DNA of 64,000 bases from Erwinia phyllosphaerae (GCF_019132875.1 NZ_JAHSPF010000002.1:310001-374000), one strand, 5' to 3'; positions 35,098 through 48,537 are shown, numbered from the stretch's first letter. Numbers and translations are program-made. The notes: generated by a model from the sequence alone, not told the origin.

Positions 35098-35805
35098 TCA
35101 ATGCACAAAGGTTATCCATAGCCAGGGCGCTACGCCAATAAAGTTATTGAGCATATGTAGCGTGACAGAAAGTTTCAGGCCGCCGTAAAACCGGGCAAAG
35201 CAAAGCAGTAAAGAGAGCGCCGCCAGTGCGAACAGCGTTTGCAGATGAGTATATTGCGTGTGCAGCGCGGCAAAAATAAAAGAGGTCAGCAGCGCACAGG
35301 CCAGCCGCTGTCCGGGCACGGCTATCAGTAAAGCCTGTAACAGAAAACCACGAAAAACAATCTCCTCCACGAGCGGAGCCAGCACCACCACCGCCAGCGA
35401 AAAGCCTGCCACGCGCCAGGCCGATACCTGTGTTTCACCCCCCAGCTGGCTGGCCGTCCAGCCTTCCTGCAGTAACCAAAAAGACTGGGAATAAATCAGA
35501 CCAAGCAGTAGCAGGCTAAATATCAGCCAAGGGCGCAGGGAAAATGTTCCCCAGGCGATGCCGCAGCGCTGACGATAGCGGCAATAGAGCGGTACCAGCA
35601 CGACCAGTTCCAGCAGGCAGAGCGCCGGCATCAGCATGCCGTGTGCGGTCAAAAAAGAACGCAGCGGCGGCGTGCCTACGACCATCGTAATGCTGTACCA
35701 GATCAGGCAAATGCCTGCACAGAGCAGGGCATCAGCAGCTTTGTCCGTGAGTTTATTCATCATTTTATTTCTGGCGGCGGAGTCGCGGATGGTAGCAAGC
35801 GTCAT
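35098..35805 (-). CDS. CPBP-family intramembrane metalloprotease
   Basis: 235 residues, about seven helices. The three CPBP motifs are present: EEIVFRGFLL (EExxxR), FAALHTQYTH (FxxxH) and HMLNN (HxxxN). They make a glutamate/histidine metal site inside the membrane. The starts at 35805 or 35763 cannot be separated as neither has a good ribosome site. Family members process prenylated proteins, confer bacteriocin self-immunity or modulate membrane signals; role here unknown. Confidence 0.8.
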   Translation of the reverse strand: MTLATIRDSAARNKMMNKLTDKAADALLCAGICLIWYSITMVVGTPPLRSFLTAHGMLMPALCLLELVVLVPLYCRYRQRCGIAWGTFSLRPWLIFSLLLLGLIYSQSFWLLQEGWTASQLGGETQVSAWRVAGFSLAVVVLAPLVEEIVFRGFLLQALLIAVPGQRLACALLTSFIFAALHTQYTHLQTLFALAALSLLLCFARFYGGLKLSVTLHMLNNFIGVAPWLWITFVH

Positions 35806-35983
35806 CCGCAGTGTCGAGACGATGGAATTACTCGCGACGGTATCTAAATTGTTCAGCTTCCAGGCCGATAGTGCTTTAACGATCGCGTCTGGAGGATAAA
35901 TGGACCTGCGATTTTTTCAGATGCCAGTCAGGGTTTCACGAACAGGAAGTATTCGTCAGCCTGCAGGATAAGGTCCGAATTAA

Positions 35984-38578
35984 ATGAATTTTTTTCCTAT
36001 ATTAAATCACCAGTTGCCCTACGGGCAGAAAACGACTTTTTTTACCCGAAGAATATTGATGGCGCTATCGCTTTTGCTCAGCGTCATGATGCTGCTTTCG
36101 ATGATGATGGTTGTCGGCATTGCCTGGCGGCAGAACGAAGAGTCCGTTAAGCAAGAGAGCTTTCTGCTGCACAACGCCTGGAAGGATACGCGCCAGGATT
36201 TAATGACCAATATCCGGGATTACTCTTTCTGGGGCGAGGCCTGGAACCATCTGCATCTGAAAATGGACAAGGTCTGGGCTTTTGATCAGCAGAACCTGGG
36301 GCCGGGTTTATACAGCGAATATCATTATGAAGGCGTGTTTGTAGTAGATGGCCAGGGCCGCACTACCTATTCAGTCATTAACGGTAAGCTCAGTGATTTA
36401 CCGCTGGAGAGCTGGCTGGGTATTTATGCCGCGCCGCTGATTGCCAAAGTAAGGCTGCTGGCGGCAGACGAAGGCGCTACTACGATGAATGCGATGATTG
36501 GCTCAACGCCCGCTATCGTGGCGGCGGCCCCCATTACTACGGGTAAAGTGCCTGGTCTGAAAACGCTGCCGGGGCCGCCTTCGGTCATGGTATTCGTTAG
36601 CCGCTTTACGCCGGAAAAACTGAAAATTTTTGGCGACAGCGTTGGGGTAGCCAATGCCCGTATTCCGGAAAGCTCGCAGGATGCTTTCATGACGCCTTTT
36701 ATCCAGGAGCCCGTTGCGGATGCTATGCCCATTGTAATCCGTTGGGATTCAGATGAGCCGGGCCGGGAATTACTCTGGGTGCTGCTGCCGATGCTGCTGG
36801 CGGCCGCCATCGTGTTAGGGCTGGTGGCGCGCCGCGTCATTAATCACGCGATGCAAAATGCCCTGCTTTGTGACGAGCGGTTTTTGCAGCTGGTGCACAG
36901 CCAGCGCGAGCTGGCCGCCAGTGAAGCACGTTTCCGTGACGTGGCGGAAACGGCTTCGGACTGGATTTGGGAAACGGATGAAGCGGGCGTGATCAGCTAT
37001 CTTTCCGGGCGCTTTGTGGCGGCTACGGGCTATGCGGTAGAAAAGCTGCTGGATAAATCTCTCGATCATCTTTTGCAACACGATACGCAGCCGGTTTCCT
37101 GCTGGCTTTTGCAGCTGCGACTGGAAGATTGTTACCGCCAGTCGCTACGCTGCTACGTGATTACCGCCAGCGGTGAAAAACGAATTTGTAGCCTGGTAGC
37201 CAACGCGGTGGCAGTTAATGGCCAGATCGTCGGCTATCGCGGTACCGTATCCGACGTAACGCAAGAGATTGAATCGCAGGCGCGTATTCACTATCTGTCG
37301 CAGCACGATACGTTGACCGGCTTACCCAATCGGCTCTATATGAGCGAGTTTTTATTAAGCCGGCTACAGGCGCATCCTACGGCGGATCGTCCGCTGGTCT
37401 TGATCAGTCTCGATCTCGATCATTTTAAACCGATCAACGATACGTGGGGCCATGCGGCGGGTGACAGCGTGTTGAATGAGGTGGCTCACCGGTTACGCAG
37501 CGTGCTTAAGGCGGGCGACCTGGTATCACGCCAGGGCGGCGACGAATTTATTATTATCGTGTCGGATCTGCATGGCGAACAGGAGATTGACGCCTGCTGC
37601 CAGGCGCTGCTGGATGAAATTTGTCGGCCTTTCCAGCTGGGCCAGCAGGATATTTTTATCGGGGCGAGTATGGGGATTGCGCTGGCGCCGGATGATGCCA
37701 TCCAGGCCGACGAGCTATTGCGGCTGGCGGACATCGCGCTCTATAAATCGAAGCGTGAAGGGCGCAATCGCTGGACGTGGTACAGCGCAGAAATGGCGGA
37801 ACAGCTAGTGCTGCGCCGGGAAATGGAGCGAAACCTGCGTAAAGCGATTGCCGGTAACGAGCTGCGTTTATTCTACCAGCCGCGCTACTGTCTGAATAAA
37901 TCCCGGCTGGACGGTGCCGAAGCGCTAATTCGCTGGGAACATCCGACCAGCGGCCTGATTATGCCGGATAAGTTTATTGCGCTGGCGGAAGAAACCGGCC
38001 TGATCCTTGATATCAGCGACTGGGTGTTGCACAAAGCCTGTCAGGATGCGCTAAGCTGGCCGAAGTCGATGTACGTTTCAGTGAATATTTCGCCAATGGA
38101 GTTTCGCGATGGTAACCTGGCGGTACGGGTCGCTCAGGCTTTACAGGCCAGCGGCCTGGAAGCAAGTCGTCTGGAACTGGAAATAACGGAAAATATTACC
38201 CTGGAGAATCCGCAGAGCGCGCTTGAGGTCATGCAGGCGCTGAAATCGCTGGGCGTTAAGCTGACGGTAGATGACTTTGGTGCAGGCCATGCGTCGCTGG
38301 GCTATCTGAAAACGTTCCCGTTTGACGGGATGAAGATGGATCGTTCCTATATGAACGATTTTCCTCACTCCTCCCAGGCCATGTCCATTGTGGAAGGTAT
38401 TATCGGGCTGGGGAAAGCTTTCTCGTTAACGGTGACGGCGGAAGGTATTGAAACGCGGGAACAGCTGCAGCAGTTACAGGCCATCGCCTGTCAGGAAGGG
38501 CAGGGCTACTATCTTGGACGACCTATGCCGCTGGAACGCTTTAACCGCTTGCTGGATGCGCCTGAACTTCCCTCCTGA
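35984..38578 (+). CDS. CHASE4-PAS-GGDEF-EAL cyclic-di-GMP signalling protein
   Basis: 864 residues. TM1 about 24-48; periplasmic CHASE4-like sensor about 55-255 (NIRDYSFWGEAWNHL); TM2 about 266-286; PAS about 315-430 (RFRDVAETASDWIWETDE). GGDEF about 440-600 with intact RQGGDEFII and HDTLTGLPNR. EAL about 610-860 with GAEALIRWEHP, NISPMEF, DDFGAGHASL and AEGIET. Both catalytic cores look intact, so it may be bifunctional. It senses a periplasmic signal and tunes c-di-GMP, hence motility and matrix. Monocistronic with a terminator behind it. Confidence 0.9.
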   Translation: MNFFPILNHQLPYGQKTTFFTRRILMALSLLLSVMMLLSMMMVVGIAWRQNEESVKQESFLLHNAWKDTRQDLMTNIRDYSFWGEAWNHLHLKMDKVWAFDQQNLGPGLYSEYHYEGVFVVDGQGRTTYSVINGKLSDLPLESWLGIYAAPLIAKVRLLAADEGATTMNAMIGSTPAIVAAAPITTGKVPGLKTLPGPPSVMVFVSRFTPEKLKIFGDSVGVANARIPESSQDAFMTPFIQEPVADAMPIVIRWDSDEPGRELLWVLLPMLLAAAIVLGLVARRVINHAMQNALLCDERFLQLVHSQRELAASEARFRDVAETASDWIWETDEAGVISYLSGRFVAATGYAVEKLLDKSLDHLLQHDTQPVSCWLLQLRLEDCYRQSLRCYVITASGEKRICSLVANAVAVNGQIVGYRGTVSDVTQEIESQARIHYLSQHDTLTGLPNRLYMSEFLLSRLQAHPTADRPLVLISLDLDHFKPINDTWGHAAGDSVLNEVAHRLRSVLKAGDLVSRQGGDEFIIIVSDLHGEQEIDACCQALLDEICRPFQLGQQDIFIGASMGIALAPDDAIQADELLRLADIALYKSKREGRNRWTWYSAEMAEQLVLRREMERNLRKAIAGNELRLFYQPRYCLNKSRLDGAEALIRWEHPTSGLIMPDKFIALAEETGLILDISDWVLHKACQDALSWPKSMYVSVNISPMEFRDGNLAVRVAQALQASGLEASRLELEITENITLENPQSALEVMQALKSLGVKLTVDDFGAGHASLGYLKTFPFDGMKMDRSYMNDFPHSSQAMSIVEGIIGLGKAFSLTVTAEGIETREQLQQLQAIACQEGQGYYLGRPMPLERFNRLLDAPELPS

Positions 38579-38598
38579 AAACACCTTATCCACAACGT

Positions 38599-38626
38599 GA
38601 ACAGCCCGCATAAAGCGGGCTGTTGT
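38599..38626. terminator. bidirectional terminator
   Basis: AACAGCCCGC-ATAAA-GCGGGCTGTT, placed between the c-di-GMP gene and the convergent 21-residue frame, with T-rich sequence on the plus-strand side. Confidence 0.75.
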
Positions 38627-38692
38627 TTAGCGGACTTTTACCGCTATCAGCGTCATCATAGCTGCAAAAAGCACAAAAATTGCCAGTTCCAT
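38627..38692 (-). CDS. putative 21-residue membrane microprotein
   Basis: MELAIFVLFAAMMTLIAVKVR, a single hydrophobic helix ending in a positive tail, preceded by GGAGAAGATC. An in-frame ATG 12 bp further up (25 residues) lacks a ribosome site. It ends right at the shared terminator. Similar-sized hydrophobic proteins in enterobacteria (MgtS, CydX-like) bind larger membrane complexes. No specific family recognised. Confidence 0.45.
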   Translation of the reverse strand: MELAIFVLFAAMMTLIAVKVR

Positions 38693-38854
38693 GATCTTCT
38701 CCATTGCTAAGATAATTCCTAAATTTTAGCGCTTTGCCTGCGTTTTATTTGAACAATATGTGCCGTTTACTGTTGCCGTTAGCGGGCGTTTTTCTTCGAT
38801 TGCGCAGATCTGCTACCCTTGCGGCAAGATAAAAAAACGGATCGGGGAGAAATC

Positions 38855-39139
38855 ATGCATTTAATGAAAAAGATGGCGTGCGTAGCCGTGCTGCTGGCGC
38901 TGGCCGGCTGTCAGTCTGCCGCGCATAAAAGCGCTAACGTAGATGATGAAGACCGCTGCGGTGCTGCGGATTATCAGCAATACGTGGGTAAACCGCTTTC
39001 GGCTATCAGCGATCTGCGCTTTGAACAGCCGGTACGTGCGATACCTTATAATTCAGCCGTAACAATGGACTTTAATCTTAACCGTCTGAACTTTTTAGGC
39101 GACAAGCAGGATAAGATTACCCGCGTGTACTGTGGCTAG
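38855..39139 (+). CDS. I78-family peptidase inhibitor lipoprotein
   Basis: 94 residues. MHLMKKMACVAVLLALAGC is a lipoprotein signal. CGAADYQQYVGKPLSAISDL, VRAIPYNSAVTMDFNLNRLNF and a C-terminal RVYCG are the I78 inhibitor hallmarks; the Cys pair brackets the domain. Envelope protein thought to inhibit serine proteases. Single gene. Confidence 0.85.
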   Translation: MHLMKKMACVAVLLALAGCQSAAHKSANVDDEDRCGAADYQQYVGKPLSAISDLRFEQPVRAIPYNSAVTMDFNLNRLNFLGDKQDKITRVYCG

Positions 39140-39146
39140 CAGCCAG

Positions 39147-39725
39147 TTAATACCATTTCTTCACCCACCACAGGCGCAGCTGCATGCCCGTGGTGCTGGT
39201 CCAGCCGGTGGTGCTTTGCACCACCCGGCCTTTAGTCACGATCAGCAGCGTAGGCACAACGCTGATTCGCCACTGCGTTGCTATCTCGCCAGCAGGATCG
39301 TTAACCACCGGCATGGTTAAATGCTTGCCTCGCAGCAGACGGACAATCTGAATATCATTTCCTGAATGCTGTGCGATGGCCAGCACGTTATAACCGCTAT
39401 CGCTCATCGCAATAAGGTTGCTGGTCGTATAGGTGCAGACGCTACAGCCGCTGGCCCAGAAATAAATAAGCAGAGGTTTTCTTGCGCTGAGTTCAGCAAT
39501 GGTAAGCTTTCGGCCATCAATCGTATGCAGACTTTGCTGCGCAAACCCTTCAGGCGCTGTTGGCGCGCGAAAAAGATCGATTAACCACAGCAGCAGCGCT
39601 ATCGACAGCAGCAGGAGAAAAAGGGTACGCAAGCCCTGGCTGACATTGTTGCGGGGGTAAAAACCAGAGGAAGAAAACCACGACGTTAGCTGCCTGCGCA
39701 GCGTTGAGCGTATTAGCATTTCCAT
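39147..39725 (-). CDS. thioredoxin-like membrane-anchored protein (ScsD/TlpA-like)
   Basis: 192 residues. N-terminal helix about 31-48 (TLFLLLLSIALLLWLIDLF) anchors a periplasmic thioredoxin fold. The active site is ASGCSVC (CxxC) and the cis-Pro loop is VVPTLLIV. Resembles ScsD, part of copper-stress and disulfide systems, but scsABC are not adjacent. Probable reductase or oxidoreductase. Confidence 0.8.
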   Translation of the reverse strand: MEMLIRSTLRRQLTSWFSSSGFYPRNNVSQGLRTLFLLLLSIALLLWLIDLFRAPTAPEGFAQQSLHTIDGRKLTIAELSARKPLLIYFWASGCSVCTYTTSNLIAMSDSGYNVLAIAQHSGNDIQIVRLLRGKHLTMPVVNDPAGEIATQWRISVVPTLLIVTKGRVVQSTTGWTSTTGMQLRLWWVKKWY

Positions 39726-40100
39726 TTACCTGAACAGACGCAGCGGATCCATCCGCTGCTGACAGGTTAAAGTGACAGGAGCATCATTTTAACCTTCTCT
39801 TGGTAAGACTCTTTCATGTTATGAAAGGTCTTGAACGTCACATTTCTGCAACAGCAAAGCGCTACCTTAGCTTACTACCAGCGGTGATGTTTTGATCTCA
39901 CTACCGATATGCCCGCTCGCCGTATGCGGTTTAGTGCATTTTTCCTGAATTACCTGAATTGCCTGAATTGTCCGGGTTGCCTGAGTTGTCCGGGTTGCCT
40001 GAATTGTCCGGGTTGCCTGAATTGTCCGGGTTGCCAGAGTTGGCCGATTTGCCAGAGTTGGCCGAGTTGTCCCGGTGGGCTTGCCGGATAGTTAACCTGC
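39726..40100. other. intergenic region with 18-bp tandem repeat
   Basis: Between the thioredoxin-like start and the YmgB-like 3' end. It carries the repeat at 39944-40069 and nothing else I can name. Confidence 0.4.
39944..40069. repeat. tandem repeat, 18-bp unit, about 6 copies plus two 9-bp half units
   Basis: CCTGAATTGTCCGGGTTG units start at 39962, 39980, 39998, 40016, 40034 and 40052, the last two with CCAGAGTTGGCCGA-type variants. Two nine-base half units (CCTGAATTA, CCTGAATTG) precede them. In one plus-strand frame they read LPELSG repeated, but no credible gene contains them. The last unit is 31 bp beyond the 3' end of the YmgB-like gene. Confidence 0.9.
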
Positions 40101-40349
40101 TCAGGGCGCTTCTTCTTCAAGCAGCTGCTTCAATAAGCTGCGGTAACTTTGCAGGCGTACTTCGTCTGTCTCTCCCTCCAGCCTTGCAATGACGGTGGCG
40201 ATTAAGGCGTTACTGGTGCCGCGCCTGCCGCTACGCATTAGCTCGGTCATAATAGCCGCTAACAGCTCGCTCTCTTTTGGCGCGCTGAATGCCGGACTGT
40301 TAAAGTAATCTGTAATAGCACGGCCTGCGCCGGGTGCGTGATATACCAT
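40101..40349 (-). CDS. YmgB/AriR-like small protein
   Basis: 82 residues, start after GGAGGTTTACC. ESELLAAIMTELMRSGRRGTSNALIATVIARLEGE then YRSLLKQLLEEE follows the helix-turn-helix-like two-helix plan of the YmgB family. Weakly similar to the protein at 25697. Possibly an Rcs-linked connector. The pattern match is loose. Confidence 0.5.
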   Translation of the reverse strand: MVYHAPGAGRAITDYFNSPAFSAPKESELLAAIMTELMRSGRRGTSNALIATVIARLEGETDEVRLQSYRSLLKQLLEEEAP

Positions 40350-40873
40350 GGTAAACCTCCAGCAAAGCGCTATCGCAGGCCGGGTAGCCTGACAATAAGA
40401 TCGGAAACGGAACGGACAGACCTGATTTACCGAAAAGGCAAATCGCCACTTAGCCTGGAAAATAAACAGGCGGGGATTTTATTAGTCTGGATGGGCGTGG
40501 AAGAATGTCCAGCCGCCGCAAAAATATTTTTATCTTTAAACAGCGCAGGCGTACTGTCCCGGTGAAGAATTGCGCGGGCATAATCTTATTTCCTGTCGCA
40601 CAACATAAAATTATTTCCTTTAAAATTAGCGGATTGACATTAAATTACCTTTTTTTGGTCTGCGGGGCTTGTGCTGCGACGCCGGTTATGAGTAAATGCA
40701 CCGTCGGTTTTGAAACAGACAACGTATGCGAGCAATTTTAGTAAAGCAGTTTTCAGTTAAAGCGTTATCTCAGATATCTCTTCTTCCTGACTTCCTTCTT
40801 GAGTGCCTCATAAGTCCATGCTGTTGACAAACCCCGCGCCCTTTGTGGCTTAATACTTTTGAAGGAAAGACAA
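40350..40873. other. 524-bp intergenic stretch before the cold-shock gene
   Basis: Two short plus-strand frames (40338-40565, 40505-40741) have no ribosome site. The last 130 bp presumably hold the cold-shock promoter and a leader: TTGACA at 40834 and TAATAC at 40850 are seen but 21 bp apart. No RNA gene recognised. Confidence 0.35.
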
Positions 40874-41086
40874 ATGTCTAACAAAATGACTGGTTTAGTA
40901 AAATGGTTCAACGCTGAGAAAGGTTTCGGCTTTATCTCCCCAACTGACGGCAGCAAAGACGTGTTCGTACACTTCTCTGCAATCCAGAACCAGGGTTTCA
41001 AAACTCTGGAAGAAGGTCAGAAAGTTGAATTCTCTATCGAAAACGGCCAGAAAGGCCCTGCAGCTGCTAACGTAACTGCACTGTAA
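40874..41086 (+). CDS. cold-shock protein, CspA family
   Basis: 70 residues with an ATG after [24 protein letters not shown] (RNP-1) and [10 protein letters not shown] (RNP-2) are intact. An RNA chaperone that melts structured mRNA. It lies between CspB/CspG and CspE of E. coli in sequence, so I give no letter. A good terminator follows. Confidence 0.95.
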   Translation: MSNKMTGLVKWFNAEKGFGFISPTDGSKDVFVHFSAIQNQGFKTLEEGQKVEFSIENGQKGPAAANVTAL

Positions 41087-41135
41087 TTCGAGAGAATCTT
41101 TCAGGCCGTTGTTCTGCAACGCGCTCTGAAGACCA

Positions 41136-41161
41136 AAAACCCGCCCTCTGGCGGGTTTTTT
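41136..41161 (+). terminator. cold-shock gene terminator
   Basis: AAAACCCGCC-CTCT-GGCGGGTTTTTT. Confidence 0.85.
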
Positions 41162-41225
41162 GCGTTTAAGCCCGGCCTTGTTACACTCACTGCTCGCACT
41201 CTCCTGCAAGGCGCATAAAAATAAG

Positions 41226-45511
<4,286 letters not shown>

Positions 45512-45752
45512 TGATTTGAAACGGCAAACCTGTAAAGCTGAATGCGTTCAAGTTGCGAGGCATCTCGCAGCAAATTATCTGCGCTTTTTCCGGAAAGCTG
45601 TCCTTTACTTAAGGTTATCTGCTGGTTTGTGCAATGAAAGCGTTAAGCGCGGTTACGCCGCGTAAAAACGGGCCCGAACAGGAGTTTTCTGCATTGTCGC
45701 CAGCAACAACGACGCTTACTATCAGCGCCATTGTTACCACGAGGAAAGAGCT

Positions 45753-45908
45753 ATGAGTCGTTTGATTAAAGCAGTAAGTGTGGTTGCGCTGGTAACAGCA
45801 CTCAGTGGATGTCTGTTCCCACCTCCGGGTGGCGGCGGCGGCGGTGGCGGCGGTGGTTGGGGCGGCGGCGGCGGTCCTCGCGGCGGCTTCTCACAAGGCC
45901 CTCACTGA
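45753..45908 (+). CDS. small glycine-rich lipoprotein
   Basis: 51 residues, start after GAGGAAAGAG. The signal ends in lipobox LSGC, then LFPPPGGGGGGGGGGGW-type glycine runs to the end. Clearly translated design (ribosome site, lipobox, terminator 8 bp on), too short for most gene finders. Role unknown; glycine-rich short lipoproteins occur in enterobacterial envelopes. Confidence 0.7.
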   Translation: MSRLIKAVSVVALVTALSGCLFPPPGGGGGGGGGGWGGGGGPRGGFSQGPH

Positions 45909-45914
45909 TAATGA

Positions 45915-45945
45915 GAAAACCGGAGAAAATGTCTCCGGTTTTTTT
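45915..45945 (+). terminator. terminator of the glycine-rich lipoprotein gene
   Basis: AACCGGAGA-AAATG-TCTCCGGTT followed by eight T. Confidence 0.85.
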
Positions 45946-46157
45946 TGGCCGCAATTTACCGGGACGTCTTCTGCACGTTATCTTGTGGTGGCCATCATCC
46001 CGCCTGGCGTAATAATTTTTCCAGGAAAATAGTTTTATAAAACAGTTGGTTAATCGTTAATTCCCCTGCCTTTCCTTTCTTGTTATGGCCGTTCCCCCTG
46101 TAAATGCCAGGCTTATTAGTTCTGATAATGCATAAGATAAAAAGAAAGGAGCCTGTC

Positions 46158-47690
46158 GTGAGCTATCAAAATGCTATGGTTTTGCAGGATTTACCGCAGC
46201 TGACACCGGTGAGAGTACCGATTGGCGAGCAGGAGATTCTGCTTATTCGCGAAAAAGAAGAGGTGAAAGCCTACCAGGCGAAATGTCCTCACTCCGGCGC
46301 GCCGCTTGAACAAGGCGCGATCTATGATGGCTATCTGGTTTGTCCCTGGCATAAAGCCAACTTTGCTATCAGCGACGGTAGCCTTTGTGAGCCGCTGGCC
46401 TTAAGCGATCTGCAACGTTACCCGGTCAGAATTGAAAACGGCATGATCCAGGTAAGTCCGCAGGCGCTTCCTCCGCTTTATCGTTTTTCTGAAGAAGATG
46501 ATGAACCGGTTTTCGTTATCTTAGGGACGGGGGCGGCAGGCGCGGCGGCGGCCTGGACGCTACGTCGGGAAGGGTTCAAAGGACGTCTGGTGCTGGTAGA
46601 CCGGGAAGCTGAAGCCCCTTACGACCGCACCGTATTAACCAAGTTTGTGCCGTCCGGTAACATGGCGATTGAAGATGTTCCGCCTTTGCTGGATGAGGAT
46701 TTCTGGCACTATGCCGAACGCAAACAGGGAGATGTGGAGCAGCTGGACAGCCGCGAACAGCTTTTGCGCTTCGCCGACGGCTCAACGCTGAAATATGACA
46801 AGCTGCTGATTGCCAGCGGTGGCATTCCACAGCGGCCCGATTTTAACGGCAAGGCGCTGTTTGGCGTGCACGTACTGCGCAGTCTTGAACAGGCGGCAAC
46901 GCTGCTGCAGGAAGTGGATGAAACGAGCCAGCTGGTGATAGTGGGCAACAGTTTTATCGCTATGGAGCTGGCCTCTGCTTTACGTGCGCAAAACGTTAAG
47001 GTTCAGGTTATTGCGCGCGATCCGCTGCCGTTTAAAAAGCAGTTTGGTGAGCAGATCGCCACTTACTTTCGTGAACTGCACGAAGAGAAAGGCGTGGAGT
47101 TTATTGAGGGCGAAGTGGCAGAATTGCAGAACGATAACGGCAAAGTAAGCGGCGTGGTGCTGAAAAGCGGCACCGTTGTTCCTGCCGATGTTGTTCTGCT
47201 GGCAACGGGCGTCACGCCAGGCACCGGCTTTATTCACGATATCCCGCTTAACGATGACGGCAGCCTGACCAGCAATGAGTTTCTTGAAATTGCCAATAAC
47301 GTCTGGAGCGCTGGCGACATTGCTAAATTCCCTGCCGCTTCTGGTTCAATGCGTATTGAGCACTGGCGCGTGGCGCAGCAGCAGGGCAGAGTCGCCGCCA
47401 AAAATATGCTCGGCAGAGGCGAGGCTTTCGATCGCGTTCCCTTTTTCTGGACGGCGCAGTTTGGTACGCGCTACGAATATCTGGGACATGCGCAGGAATG
47501 GGACGATTTCCAGCTGATTGGCTCGCTGAAGGAGAAAACCTTTGTGGCGCTGTATGGCCAGAAAGGCCAGCTTGCCGCCGTGACTTCGTGCGGAATGTAC
47601 ACCTTTACCGCCGAACTGGTGCGCAGAATGCAAAAACCGATGACCATGGCGGAGGCGGCGGCGCTGGCGCAAAAAGCCGTGCTGGGCTGA
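46158..47690 (+). CDS. Rieske-domain FAD-dependent NAD(P)H oxidoreductase
   Basis: About 510 residues from the GTG after AAGGAGCC. The N-terminal Rieske domain (1-100) has CPHSGAPL and CPWHKANF, the two Cys-His pairs for a [2Fe-2S] cluster. Next comes a pyridine-nucleotide disulfide oxidoreductase fold: VFVILGTGAAGAAAAWTLRREG (FAD), QLVIVGNSFIAMELASAL (NAD), NVWSAGDIAKFP (FAD). The C-terminal dimer domain is also present. Relatives are AIFL/NirD-BenD-like Rieske oxidoreductases. It may reduce a ferredoxin, nitrite-related or envelope quinone substrate. Partner unknown. Confidence 0.82.
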   Translation: MSYQNAMVLQDLPQLTPVRVPIGEQEILLIREKEEVKAYQAKCPHSGAPLEQGAIYDGYLVCPWHKANFAISDGSLCEPLALSDLQRYPVRIENGMIQVSPQALPPLYRFSEEDDEPVFVILGTGAAGAAAAWTLRREGFKGRLVLVDREAEAPYDRTVLTKFVPSGNMAIEDVPPLLDEDFWHYAERKQGDVEQLDSREQLLRFADGSTLKYDKLLIASGGIPQRPDFNGKALFGVHVLRSLEQAATLLQEVDETSQLVIVGNSFIAMELASALRAQNVKVQVIARDPLPFKKQFGEQIATYFRELHEEKGVEFIEGEVAELQNDNGKVSGVVLKSGTVVPADVVLLATGVTPGTGFIHDIPLNDDGSLTSNEFLEIANNVWSAGDIAKFPAASGSMRIEHWRVAQQQGRVAAKNMLGRGEAFDRVPFFWTAQFGTRYEYLGHAQEWDDFQLIGSLKEKTFVALYGQKGQLAAVTSCGMYTFTAELVRRMQKPMTMAEAAALAQKAVLG

Positions 47691-47697
47691 CGACGTT

Positions 47698-47721
47698 GCG
47701 CCCCTCGCTGATGAGGGGCGC
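47698..47721. terminator. bidirectional terminator hairpin
   Basis: GCGCCCCTC-GCTGAT-GAGGGGCGC between convergent genes; no strong T-run. Confidence 0.55.
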
Positions 47722-47727
47722 GCTATA

Positions 47728-48537
47728 TCAGGCTTTGCTCATACGTTCTGACTTCGCCATACATTGCTGCATCGCTTCTATAATCGCCGCACGAAAGCCT
47801 TTTTCTTCCAGCACTTTTACCGCTTCGATAGTGGTGCCGCCCGGCGAGCAGACAATATCTTTTAGCTCGCCAGGATGCTTGCCGGTTTCCAGCACCATTT
47901 GCGCCGAGCCTTTTACCGCCTGTGCCGCAAACTGGTAAGCCTGGGCTCTTGGCATGCCGCCAAGCACGGCGGCGTCGGCCATCGCTTCGATAAACATAAA
48001 CACGTAGGCCGGTGCGGAACCGCTGACGCCCACCACCGCGTGGATTTGATATTCCGGAACCAGCGCCGCTTTACCAAAGCCGTTGAAAATGGCCACGATC
48101 TCGTCCGCTTCTTCTTTGGTAACCAGAACGTTTGGCGTAACGGAGGTCATGCCTTCGTTAACCAGCGCAGGCGTGTTAGGCATAACGCGCACCAGTTTAC
48201 GATCGTGACCCAGCGCCTGAGCCAGCGAGTCCAGCGTCACGCCAGCAGCGATAGAAACGACAAGGGTATCTTTGTTTAAACAGCCGGAGATCTCCTTCAG
48301 CACGCTGAGAATAACGTTGGGTTTGACCGCACCAAACAGAATATCCGCCTGCTTTGCTACCTCTTCCGCACTGTTGCCCGGCGTAATGCCGTACTCTTTA
48401 TGCATCGCCTGGTTGGTCCCAGGTTTATGGTCATAAACCCAGATGTTCTCTGCTTTCACCTGGCCTGCGCGAACCAGCCCGCCAATGATGGCTTTAGACA
48501 TATTGCCGCAGCCAATAAAACCAATCTTCTTCTCCAT
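47728..48537 (-). CDS. proC: pyrroline-5-carboxylate reductase
   Basis: 269 residues from MEKKIGFIGCGNMSKAIIGGL after AAGG; eight more codons are open upstream. The Rossmann motif GxGxxG-like GCGNMS, VRVMPNTPALVNEG and the C-terminal SGSAPAYVFMFIEAM and CSPGGTTIEA are diagnostic. Catalyses the NADPH-dependent last step of proline synthesis. Backbone anchor: in E. coli proC lies next to yaiI and aroL, as here. Confidence 0.95.
   Translation of the reverse strand: MEKKIGFIGCGNMSKAIIGGLVRAGQVKAENIWVYDHKPGTNQAMHKEYGITPGNSAEEVAKQADILFGAVKPNVILSVLKEISGCLNKDTLVVSIAAGVTLDSLAQALGHDRKLVRVMPNTPALVNEGMTSVTPNVLVTKEEADEIVAIFNGFGKAALVPEYQIHAVVGVSGSAPAYVFMFIEAMADAAVLGGMPRAQAYQFAAQAVKGSAQMVLETGKHPGELKDIVCSPGGTTIEAVKVLEEKGFRAAIIEAMQQCMAKSERMSKA

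Noticed and set aside
39909-40192. 60-77 residue plus-strand frames made of LPELSG or CPGC repeats
   Set aside because: They are translations of the 18-bp repeat without ribosome sites.
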